Shown here in pieces: positions 1-5,459 of a stretch of DNA of 5,459 nt. The notes beneath the pieces are model-generated. The model saw nothing but the letters and a program-made list of their open reading frames with translations. It ran no database searches and was not told the origin of the DNA. Each line of letters begins with the position of its first letter. Positions within the stretch are counted from its first letter, which is position 1. Source of the stretch: Caldilineae bacterium (lineage in GTDB: Bacteria > Chloroflexota > Anaerolineae > J102); NCBI GenBank assembly GCA_011176555.1, contig DUEF01000236.1:1-5459 (forward strand), read 5' to 3'. Both the position numbers and the translations under genes were made by a program.

Positions 1-66
1 CGTGTTGCGTCGTGCGTGGTCCGTTCGCTCGATACCAACTTGACGGAACACGCAATACGGAACACG
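1..66. repeat. Imperfect inverted repeat (hairpin 1), left of the TlpA-like gene
   Basis: Bases 1-24 pair with 43-66 as an imperfect inverted repeat: about 20 of 24 positions are complementary, around an 18-base loop. The right arm contains ACGGAACACGCAATACG at 43-59, which recurs exactly at 686-702 in the second hairpin. The element lies downstream of the minus-strand TlpA-like gene, so it could serve as its transcription terminator, but no T-run follows it. Its relation to hairpin 2 makes a dispersed intergenic repeat family the likelier reading. The left end may be cut by the window edge. Confidence 0.6.
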
Positions 67-87
67 CTGCTATTTGATTGTGGCTTC

Positions 88-115
88 GCCACCTGCGACT
101 TGCCACCTGCCACCT
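88..115. repeat. Four tandem heptamers, consensus GCCACCT
   Basis: Four consecutive 7-base units fill this stretch: GCCACCT at 88-94, GCGACTT at 95-101, GCCACCT at 102-108 and GCCACCT at 109-115. The array overlaps two bases of the stop codon (114-116, read on minus) of the TlpA-like gene, so its growth or loss would not change the protein. A small 5-bp stem (80-84 with 88-92, loop TTC) overlaps its left edge. It resembles the short tandem heptamer repeats known from cyanobacteria and some other bacteria. No function is implied. Confidence 0.65.
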
Positions 116-629
116 ACTCCTCCTCCAACAAAATCCTGGCGACGCGTTCGATCAACTGTGCGCTCATTTGGCCTTCGATTTTGCCGCGGAGGATGCCGTC
201 GGCGTCAATGAACCAGGTGGTGGGCATACGGTGTAGGGCCAGAACGGGATTGATGGTGCCGTCGTCGGAAATGGCGATGGGGAAGGTGATGCCGTTTTCT
301 TGCGTCCAGCTTGTGACTTTCTCCGGGCTTTCTTCGACGTTGACGCCTAAAATGACGAAGTCATCGGCGGCCAGCTTTTCGTAGGCGGCCTGGAGGTCGG
401 GCATTTCGTCGAGGCAGGGGGGGCAGTACGTTCCCCAGAAATTGACGAAGAGCACTTTGCCCTTGTAGTCGGATAGCTGGACGGTCTCGCCATCGGGAGT
501 GGTGAAGGCGACGTCGGGCGGCGGGGTGGAGCCACTGAGGTCGGGCAAGGGCGCAGCGATGGGGGCGCAGGCTGCGAGGATCAGGAGAATGCCGAGGAGG
601 AAGATGATGTGTGAGCGTTTTGATAGCAT
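114..629 (-). CDS. Lipoprotein thiol-disulfide oxidoreductase, TlpA/ResA-like (thioredoxin fold)
   Basis: This 171-residue protein starts with a lipoprotein signal peptide: basic residues at 4-5, a hydrophobic core at about 8-20 and a lipobox LAAC with the modified Cys at 21. A short Pro-rich linker (about 22-38) leads to a thioredoxin-fold domain of the AhpC-TSA/Redoxin class. The active site is CPPC at 69-72, preceded by FWGTY, where TlpA relatives usually have FWASW or FWATW. The cis-proline loop MPTT (Pro136) and the following WFID strand are also present. Length and layout fit membrane-anchored TlpA/ResA proteins, which reduce or exchange disulfides outside the cytoplasm, for instance in apocytochrome c or cuproprotein maturation. 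No cytochrome biogenesis gene is in the window, so the partner is unknown. The ATG at 629 is chosen because it gives a complete signal peptide; no good Shine-Dalgarno precedes it. A divergently transcribed gene lies upstream, and hairpin repeats flank this gene on both sides. Confidence 0.9.
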   Translation of the reverse strand: MLSKRSHIIFLLGILLILAACAPIAAPLPDLSGSTPPPDVAFTTPDGETVQLSDYKGKVLFVNFWGTYCPPCLDEMPDLQAAYEKLAADDFVILGVNVEESPEKVTSWTQENGITFPIAISDDGTINPVLALHRMPTTWFIDADGILRGKIEGQMSAQLIERVARILLEEE

Positions 630-651
630 GGAACAAGTAAAGCGTAGATGA

Positions 652-709
652 CGTGGTGCGTGTTCCGTTTAGTTGGTAGCATACAACGGAACACGCAATA
701 CGCACCACG
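652..709. repeat. Long bulged inverted repeat (hairpin 2) in the divergent intergenic region
   Basis: The outer stem pairs 652-660 (CGTGGTGCG) with 701-709, and the inner stem pairs 661-669 (TGTTCCGTT) with 685-693. This gives 18 perfect base pairs, interrupted only by a 7-base bulge (CGCAATA, 694-700) on the right arm, with a 15-base loop. The right arm shares 17 exact bases with hairpin 1 (686-702 versus 43-59). It begins 22 bases upstream of the TlpA-like start codon. If the minus-strand promoter lies farther right, it would form in that gene's 5' leader and could affect its expression. It could equally be a mobile or dispersed intergenic repeat of REP/MITE type. Confidence 0.75.
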
Positions 710-802
710 CATTAACGTATACAACACGCATTTTGTAGAGTAACCCTGTATTGGGTGGTTCTGCATTCTACCGCAGCTAGTCGCGATACGAGAATTGTCT
801 TC

Positions 803-831
803 TTGTCTTATTTGTAGTTGCGCGGTAATAT
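803..831 (+). promoter_or_regulatory. Possible sigma70-type promoter for the three-module phosphatase gene
   Basis: A TTGTCT hexamer (803-808) and a TAATAT hexamer (826-831) are separated by 17 bases. Each matches the -35 or -10 consensus at four of six positions. Transcription would start near 838, leaving a leader of about 80 bases before the ATG at 919. The local AT-richness supports it, but hexamers this good occur by chance. The rest of 630-918 holds hairpin 2 and no credible gene. Confidence 0.25.
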
Positions 832-918
832 TTTTAGTTGAGGCGCTGGTCTCCGGTCTTCCAGTCCCACAAACGCATATCGCCATTCCGAAAGCTGCCA
901 TTCCCACGAGCCTGCACT

Positions 919-3600
919 ATGAACGCTGTAAAAACCGTCGCCAAAGCGCTACTTCATTTAGTCATCGTCTGGTTTATTGACGCCATTTCGTTGTTACTGA
1001 CGGCGATCATTTCTCCCGGCATCACCATCATGCCCACAGATGAGGCTTCGCAACTGGTGGTAGCCGCAGCCGCAGCGCTCGTGCTCGGCATCGTGAACTT
1101 GCTTGTGCGTCCCATCATCTTGCTTTTGGCGATTCCGTTGGGTTTTGTCGCTGTTTTTATCGTGGGTTTCCTGGTCAATGCGGTGGCCTTGCTTATCACT
1201 GCCGGCCTTCTTCCTGGGTTTGAGGTGGATGGCCTGCTGACAGCGATCTTTGGCGGCCTCATCCTGTCCGCTATCAATACCATCATCACCACTGTTTTGC
1301 TGGCGGACGACGACGATAGTTTCTATCAAGGCGTGGTGGAGCGTCTGGCCAGGCGTTCGCCTTATCCTTTGGAAGATGTTCCCAGCCCGGGCCTGATCAT
1401 GATGGAGATCGATGGCCTGAGTTATTGGCATCTACAAAAAGCGCTTGACGATGGCCTGATGCCGACGTTGAGCGAGATGATCGAGAAGGAAGGTTATGTG
1501 CTTTCGCATGTGGATTGCGGCCTGCCTTCGCAGACGTCGGCTTGCCAGGCCGGCATCATGTTTGGCGATAATTACGATATCCCCGCTTTTCGCTGGTACG
1601 ATAAGGATCGGGGAAAACTGATGGTGTCAGGCAGTGACGCCGCCGAGATCAACGCTCGTTACGCCAAGGGCAATGGCTTGATGCGGGGCGGATCCAGCAT
1701 CAATAATATGATGAATGGCGACGCTGCCAACTCGCTGCTGACGTTGGCTGACATTATGGAAGGGGATAAAGAAGAGAAGCGCCAGCGCGCCGACGCCATC
1801 TACCTGCTCATGGTCAACCCCTATTTCTTCATGCGCACCCTGGTGCTCTTTTTCGGTGAGGTGTTGGTGGAGTTGTGGGAGGGCTGGAAGCAGCGCCGGG
1901 CGGATGTCCAGCCGCGCTTGAATCGGTTGCACGGCGGTTATCCCTTCATACGCGCCGCCACTACCGTGTTCATGCGGGATGTGTCCGCTTATCTGACTGT
2001 CACGGAGATATTACGCGGCACGCCGGTGCTCTATGTCACCTGGCCCGGTTACGATGAGGTCGCTCATCATTCCGGGCCCTGGACGACGGACGCTTTCAAG
2101 GTGCTGAGTCGCTATGACAAGACGATTCGCACCGTGAGGAACTATATCGAGGAGAAAGCCCCTCGTCCCTATGAACTCATCCTCCTTTCTGATCATGGCC
2201 AATCCTTTGGCGCCACGTTTTTGCAGCGCTATGGCTTCGATCTGAAAACTTTTATCGAATCTCAACTGCCGGCTGAAACCAGTGTGGTGCAGTCCAGTGG
2301 CGGGGATGAAGGCTCGTTGTCGGTGGGAGCGATGGCGGCCGAGCTGGCCAACGTGCAAGATCAGGGCAAAGGCGGGGTCGTCGGCGGCGCGGTGCTCAAA
2401 CAAACAAAGGATTTTCTGGAAAAACAGAGTGCCGTCGATGCCGAAGCGCCACCCAGCCCGGCCAATGTCACTGTCTGCGGCAGCGGCAATATCGCTCAGG
2501 TCTATTTCGATCTTTATCCCCGCAAGATCATGATCAGCGAACTCAACGCCGCCTATCCGGGCATGGTCGATGCCCTTGTCCAGCACGAGGGAGTGGGTTT
2601 TGTCGTCGGATATGAGGACACTGGCGAACCCGTGGTCTTTGGCAAAGAGGGCGTTCGCAATCTCCACACCGGCGAGGTCGTGGGCGAAGACCCCCTGGCG
2701 GCGTACGGAGATCCCGATTTCAGGGCGCAGCAGGTGCGGCGCATCGCCGATTTCCCCCATGCCGGTGACCTGATTGTCAACAGCACACTCTTCCCTGACG
2801 GCACGGTGGCGGCAATGGAAGAACTCGTCGGCAATCATGGCGGTTTGGGTGGTGAACAGACCGACGCCTTCCTCTTTCACCCCGCCGATCTCGAAGTGCC
2901 CCAGACCAGCAATTCCGTCGACGTTTTCTCTATCCTCAACGCCAGGCGAGAGGTTCTCCCTTCGCTACCTGAGCGACCTGCGCCTACGCCGGAGCTTGAG
3001 ACTGCTGAACCGGAAGTGGATGCCTGGTCTTGGGAGACTCTCAAACAGGGGTTCGCTCGTTCGCACGGTTGGGTGGGTAAGATGCTACGGGCGATGGTGT
3101 TGGATCGAAACGCCTATCGGGAAATCGTCGATGACCCATACATGACCGGGCCGGCGTTGCTCATTGGCATTCTCATTTCTCTGTTGGCCGGCATAGTGGC
3201 TACTGGCAGCCTGGATTGGATGCAGATGGCAGGGCGAGTTGGCATTTGGATTGTAAACTTGGTCATGATCTTCTTGGCGGCTCGCGTCCTGGGGGGTAAG
3301 GGCAGTTTCACGGCTACGCTGAGAGGTTTGGGCTTCGCCCATGCGGTTTTCTTCTATGAAATCATCGGGCTGATCCCGGTGCTATCCGGTTTTGCCAGGG
3401 TGCTCACTCTGGTTCTCTCGTTTATGGCTGTGTGGATTGCAGCGGTCGCCGCACACAAGTTCAGAGGATGGCGCAGTTTCGCTTTTCCTGTTGTGGCCCT
3501 CTTGGTTCCCATTATTGGCTTTGTCATCCTCGCCATTCTGGCCGAAGGCGCGGTGTTTACGCTCGACACCTTCCTGTCAGCGGCCGGCGTGACACCCTAG
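919..3600 (+). CDS. Membrane-anchored alkaline phosphatase/NPP-superfamily hydrolase: N-terminal PF04020 holin-like domain, C-terminal YIP1-like domain
   Basis: This 893-residue protein has three parts. Residues 1-130 hold four hydrophobic segments (about 10-32, 46-62, 66-98 as a double span, 106-129) with the motifs LGIVNLLVRP and LLPGFEVDG, typical of the PF04020 'phage holin 4' (YvlD-like) family. Residues about 158-665 form an alkaline-phosphatase-superfamily domain closest to nucleotide pyrophosphatases/phosphodiesterases. Its likely metal ligands and nucleophile are Asp165 (EIDG), Thr206 (PSQTS), Asp379 and His383 (YDEVAHH), Asp425-His426 (LSDHG) and His640 (NHGGLGG). All expected ligands are present, so it should be an active phosphomonoesterase or phosphodiesterase; the substrate is unknown. 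A hydrophobic stretch (about 293-316) interrupts the domain. After an acidic, Pro-rich linker (about 684-705), residues about 715-885 carry five hydrophobic segments with VLGGKGSFTATLRGLGFAHA, a YIP1-family (PF04893) pattern. The ATG at 919 is preferred over the in-frame TTG at 838, whose 27 extra residues are basic and unlike the family. The gene is convergent with rhaI. Confidence 0.88.
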   Translation: MNAVKTVAKALLHLVIVWFIDAISLLLTAIISPGITIMPTDEASQLVVAAAAALVLGIVNLLVRPIILLLAIPLGFVAVFIVGFLVNAVALLITAGLLPGFEVDGLLTAIFGGLILSAINTIITTVLLADDDDSFYQGVVERLARRSPYPLEDVPSPGLIMMEIDGLSYWHLQKALDDGLMPTLSEMIEKEGYVLSHVDCGLPSQTSACQAGIMFGDNYDIPAFRWYDKDRGKLMVSGSDAAEINARYAKGNGLMRGGSSINNMMNGDAANSLLTLADIMEGDKEEKRQRADAIYLLMVNPYFFMRTLVLFFGEVLVELWEGWKQRRADVQPRLNRLHGGYPFIRAATTVFMRDVSAYLTVTEILRGTPVLYVTWPGYDEVAHHSGPWTTDAFKVLSRYDKTIRTVRNYIEEKAPRPYELILLSDHGQSFGATFLQRYGFDLKTFIESQLPAETSVVQSSGGDEGSLSVGAMAAELANVQDQGKGGVVGGAVLKQTKDFLEKQSAVDAEAPPSPANVTVCGSGNIAQVYFDLYPRKIMISELNAAYPGMVDALVQHEGVGFVVGYEDTGEPVVFGKEGVRNLHTGEVVGEDPLAAYGDPDFRAQQVRRIADFPHAGDLIVNSTLFPDGTVAAMEELVGNHGGLGGEQTDAFLFHPADLEVPQTSNSVDVFSILNARREVLPSLPERPAPTPELETAEPEVDAWSWETLKQGFARSHGWVGKMLRAMVLDRNAYREIVDDPYMTGPALLIGILISLLAGIVATGSLDWMQMAGRVGIWIVNLVMIFLAARVLGGKGSFTATLRGLGFAHAVFFYEIIGLIPVLSGFARVLTLVLSFMAVWIAAVAAHKFRGWRSFAFPVVALLVPIIGFVILAILAEGAVFTLDTFLSAAGVTP

Positions 3601-3619
3601 AGATTTTGTAAACACGAAT

Positions 3620-3654
3620 AGGAGAACACGGCTTATGGTTTTCCGTGTTCTCCT
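3620..3654. terminator. Stem-loop between convergent genes, candidate bidirectional terminator
   Basis: A perfect 12-bp inverted repeat pairs AGGAGAACACGG (3620-3631) with CCGTGTTCTCCT (3643-3654) around an 11-base loop. It lies 19 bases after the stop codon at 3600 and 16 bases beyond the rhaI stop codon at 3671-3673, the usual place for a terminator serving both strands. The T-tracts are weak: TTTT at 3662-3665 on plus, and only scattered Ts on minus. It may therefore act as a partial terminator or as an mRNA 3' end stabiliser. Its stem contains GAACACG, the core also found in hairpins 1 and 2. Confidence 0.65.
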
Positions 3655-3670
3655 GACTATCTTTTCGTCG

Positions 3671-4915
3671 TTACTGGAACCCACCACTGGCGTCGGCCAG
3701 GCCGCGTTCGCTGCGAATTTTTTCCTCGTAGCCGCTGGCCCAGTAGGCGCTCATGGGATCGGCGGGGACGCCCAATTCTTCTCGAACCTGCGCCAGCAGG
3801 GGGCGTACGTCGGTGCGGAAGGCGTTTGTGAGGATGTTGTGCGCTCGTAGCACTTGCCCTTCTTCTTGGGCGGCGGCGAGTTCCTGACGCGGGACGAGCA
3901 ATGCCTTGGCATAGGCCTCCTGACAGTTCAGCACCGACTGGATCATGGGAGCCATTTTGCCTTCGATATTGTGGCATTGGTCGATCATGTAGGCGATGTT
4001 GTCCGCCGTCGCTCTGGCGAGTTCATCTTCGCCCTGGGCGGCGTCGACGATCTCGTTGTAGATCAGGAACAACTCGTATGGGTTCACACTGCCCACCATG
4101 AGATCGTCATCTGCGTACTTGCGATTGTTGAAGTGGAAGCCGCCCAAACGGCCTTCATCCAGCAGGAATGCGACGATCTGCTCGATATTCACCCCCTGGG
4201 CGTGGTGTCCCAGATCGGTCAGCACTTGCGCCTGCGGGCCCAGTTTCAGGACCCAGGCGTAGACTGTGCCCCAATCTGGCAGATCGGTGCTATAAAAGGC
4301 GGGCTCGAAGAATTTGTATTCCAGCAGCATGCGGCTACCAGGGGGCAGATGGTGGTAGACCGTGCGCAGATGGCGCTCGAAGCGGTGTTTGCGTCCTCGC
4401 AGGCTATCTTGTCCGGCGTAGTTCGTGCCGTCGGCGAACCACAGGCTGAGCGCGTTGCTGCGCAATTTAGGCATGATCTCGCAGCATTCCAGAATGTGCT
4501 CCAGCGCCATCGCCTGCACCGATGGATCGGGGTTGCCCAGTGACCCCAGGCGATAGCTGTCGTCCTGAAAGACGTTTGGGTTGGTGGCCCCGATGCCAAT
4601 GCCCCGCTCCTCGGCGTATTGACGCATAGCGTCGTAATCGTCGTCTTTTGGTCGATCCCAGGGGATGTGAACGGCCACGGTGGGGGCGATGCCAGTCATT
4701 CTGTGCACCATGGCGGCATCGTCGAGTTTTTCTTGCGTGGTGGTGGCGGCTCCGGGCCAGGCAAATGCCTTGAAGCGAGTGCCGCTGTTGGCGTAACCCC
4801 AACTGGGCGTCTCGATATGTTGCGTTTTCAAGGCCGCTTTCACAGCCTCGATGTCAATGCCTTGCGCGGTCAGACGTTCGACCAGGATTTCGTATTCTGT
4901 GTTGTGAGATGACAT
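3671..4915 (-). CDS. rhaI: L-rhamnose isomerase family sugar isomerase, Gram-positive-type RhaI
   Basis: This 414-residue cytoplasmic TIM-barrel isomerase should interconvert L-rhamnose and L-rhamnulose, the first step of L-rhamnose breakdown. The family also acts on other aldoses and ketoses, such as L-lyxose or D-allose. Conserved blocks include WGYANSGTRF (39-48), AVHIPWDR (81-88), EYKFFEPAFYSTDLPDWG (199-216), TDLGHHAQGVNIE (233-245), GGFHFNNRKYADDDL (258-272) and MIDQCHNIE (310-318). By comparison with the remembered Pseudomonas stutzeri enzyme, the metal and catalytic residues are Glu199, Lys201, Asp234, His237, His261, Asp269, Asp271 and Asp312. Spacing agrees up to Asp271, with about five extra residues before Asp312. 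The EYKFFEPAF and RKYADDDL wording points to the Gram-positive RhaI subgroup (TIGR02635), not E. coli RhaA. The start at 4915 follows the lipoprotein stop after only 8 bases. The weak TAGG overlapping that stop suggests translational coupling. No rhamnulokinase, aldolase, transporter or regulator is in the window. Confidence 0.93.
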   Translation of the reverse strand: MSSHNTEYEILVERLTAQGIDIEAVKAALKTQHIETPSWGYANSGTRFKAFAWPGAATTTQEKLDDAAMVHRMTGIAPTVAVHIPWDRPKDDDYDAMRQYAEERGIGIGATNPNVFQDDSYRLGSLGNPDPSVQAMALEHILECCEIMPKLRSNALSLWFADGTNYAGQDSLRGRKHRFERHLRTVYHHLPPGSRMLLEYKFFEPAFYSTDLPDWGTVYAWVLKLGPQAQVLTDLGHHAQGVNIEQIVAFLLDEGRLGGFHFNNRKYADDDLMVGSVNPYELFLIYNEIVDAAQGEDELARATADNIAYMIDQCHNIEGKMAPMIQSVLNCQEAYAKALLVPRQELAAAQEEGQVLRAHNILTNAFRTDVRPLLAQVREELGVPADPMSAYWASGYEEKIRSERGLADASGGFQ

Positions 4916-4923
4916 GGATAAAC

Positions 4924-5403
4924 CTATTTCGCTTGTTTGTTGATCAGATCGGTTAATCCCTTCTGAATTTCCTCCAAACCGTCCGCAATCTCGTTCAACT
5001 TGGCTTTGGTTTCGGGATTCGTCGCTTCATCGGCGATTTCTCTCACGGTTTGGATGGTATTGTCAACGGCAGCCTTCGCTTCTTGCAGGGATTCGTGTTT
5101 CCCATCTTCGGCGGCATCGATCACCGATTGCAGTTTGGCATTGATGTCGTCCAGGCCGTTACTGATCTGGTTCGCCTTCATAGTTGCTGCTGCCGGATCT
5201 TTTGCTTCCTGGGCTAATTGATCCACAAGCGCCTGTGCGAATCCGGTGAACTGGTTGACCTTGAGACGTGCAGCGTCCGCCGTGGCGTTGACCGCGTTCG
5301 TGACTTCATTTTGGGCTTGCTGTTCGGCAGTACAGGCAGACACAGTCAGTAGCGCTAACGCCAAAAAAACAAGTAACAGGGACAGTTTAGCTTTGCGTGG
5401 CAT
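4924..5403 (-). CDS. Small helical lipoprotein of unknown function
   Basis: This 159-residue protein begins with a lipoprotein signal: basic PRKAK, a hydrophobic stretch at 7-21 and a lipobox VSAC with the modified Cys at 24. The mature part is rich in Ala, Glu, Asp, Lys and Gln, has no further Cys, and reads as continuous amphipathic helix, probably a coiled-coil or helical bundle. Heptad-like stretches occur at about 75-96 (MKANQISNGLDD onward) and 133-155 (TKAKLNEIADGLEEIQ onward). I recognise no enzyme motif and no named family. It is probably anchored to the outer face of the membrane. The ATG at 5403 is well supported by an AAAGGAG Shine-Dalgarno (complement of 5411-5417) seven bases upstream. 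It precedes rhaI by 8 bases on the same strand, so the two are probably co-transcribed, although no functional link is evident. Confidence 0.8.
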   Translation of the reverse strand: MPRKAKLSLLLVFLALALLTVSACTAEQQAQNEVTNAVNATADAARLKVNQFTGFAQALVDQLAQEAKDPAAATMKANQISNGLDDINAKLQSVIDAAEDGKHESLQEAKAAVDNTIQTVREIADEATNPETKAKLNEIADGLEEIQKGLTDLINKQAK

Positions 5404-5425
5404 GGTTCAACTCCTTTTGAGAACC
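5404..5425 (-). promoter_or_regulatory. Strong ribosome binding site inside a small hairpin before the lipoprotein gene
   Basis: Read on the minus strand, AAAGGAG (complement of 5411-5417) sits seven bases before the ATG at 5403 and decides that start. The site is enclosed by GGTTC/GAACC arms (5421-5425 with 5404-5408). An alternative fold pairs CTC with the GAG of the Shine-Dalgarno itself (5419-5421 with 5411-5413). The stem is only 5-7 bp, so any effect on translation would be modest. The remaining bases to the right edge (5426-5459) show no promoter I can defend. Confidence 0.55.
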
Positions 5426-5459
5426 AGGGATCGGATGATCTGTTGGTGACTAGAGCATA

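Noticed and set aside
1..115. CRISPR array fragment
   Set aside because: The repeats are tandem heptamers without spacers plus a single inverted repeat, not evenly spaced direct repeats with unique spacers.
581..907. 108-residue minus-strand open frame covering the divergent intergenic region
   Set aside because: It reads through hairpin 2 and overlaps the TlpA-like signal peptide region in another frame. It has a Ser-rich tail and no domain.
838..918. Upstream TTG start extending the phosphatase protein by 27 residues
   Set aside because: The extension is basic and lacks family resemblance, no Shine-Dalgarno precedes the TTG, and the ATG at 919 starts directly at the expected first helix. 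The region is also a likely 5' leader.
919..1350. Prophage or lysis-cassette origin suggested by the 'phage holin' family name
   Set aside because: PF04020 proteins are widespread bacterial membrane proteins. No endolysin, structural phage gene or integrase is present, and the domain is fused to an enzyme.
2011..2880. 289-residue minus-strand open frame opposite the phosphatase domain
   Set aside because: It lies wholly over the conserved catalytic region, and its His/Asp-rich composition is typical of a reversed shadow frame.
3854..4543. 229-residue plus-strand open frame opposite rhaI
   Set aside because: It is the antisense shadow of a strongly conserved isomerase gene, with no recognisable domain.

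Overview
The window carries four protein-coding genes on about 5.5 kb of moderately GC-rich DNA. No RNA gene, transposase or CRISPR array is visible. The gene content suggests a free-living bacterium, and my best guess is Chloroflexota (Anaerolineae/Caldilineae). That guess rests on three things: a YIP1-type membrane domain, a Gram-positive-type RhaI, and lipoproteins beside short GC-rich intergenic repeats. It is inference from remembered family patterns, since the window has no taxonomic marker.

Layout, left to right. Positions 1-113 hold an imperfect hairpin repeat and a four-unit heptamer repeat that runs into the stop codon of the first gene. Positions 114-629 (minus) encode a lipoprotein thiol-disulfide oxidoreductase of the TlpA/ResA type. 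Positions 630-918 are the divergent intergenic region, with a long bulged hairpin that shares 17 exact bases with the first one, and a possible promoter for the next gene. Positions 919-3600 (plus) encode an 893-residue membrane protein combining three modules: a PF04020-like 'phage holin 4' membrane domain, an alkaline-phosphatase/NPP-superfamily catalytic domain with a full set of metal ligands, and a C-terminal YIP1-like membrane domain. Positions 3601-3670 hold a perfect 12-bp stem-loop between convergent genes. Positions 3671-4915 (minus) encode a sugar isomerase of the RhaI (L-rhamnose isomerase) family. Positions 4924-5403 (minus) encode a small, mostly helical lipoprotein of unknown function, lying 8 bases upstream of rhaI on the same strand.

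Functional logic. The two right-hand genes are probably co-transcribed, lipoprotein first, although nothing in the lipoprotein suggests a sugar-related role. The thiol oxidoreductase and the three-module phosphatase diverge and may have separate promoters. No single pathway links all four genes. RhaI points to deoxysugar catabolism. The other three are envelope proteins: two predicted lipoproteins and one polytopic membrane enzyme. The most unusual item is the holin-like/phosphatase/YIP1 fusion. The second most unusual is the set of hairpins sharing a GAACACG core in all three intergenic regions.
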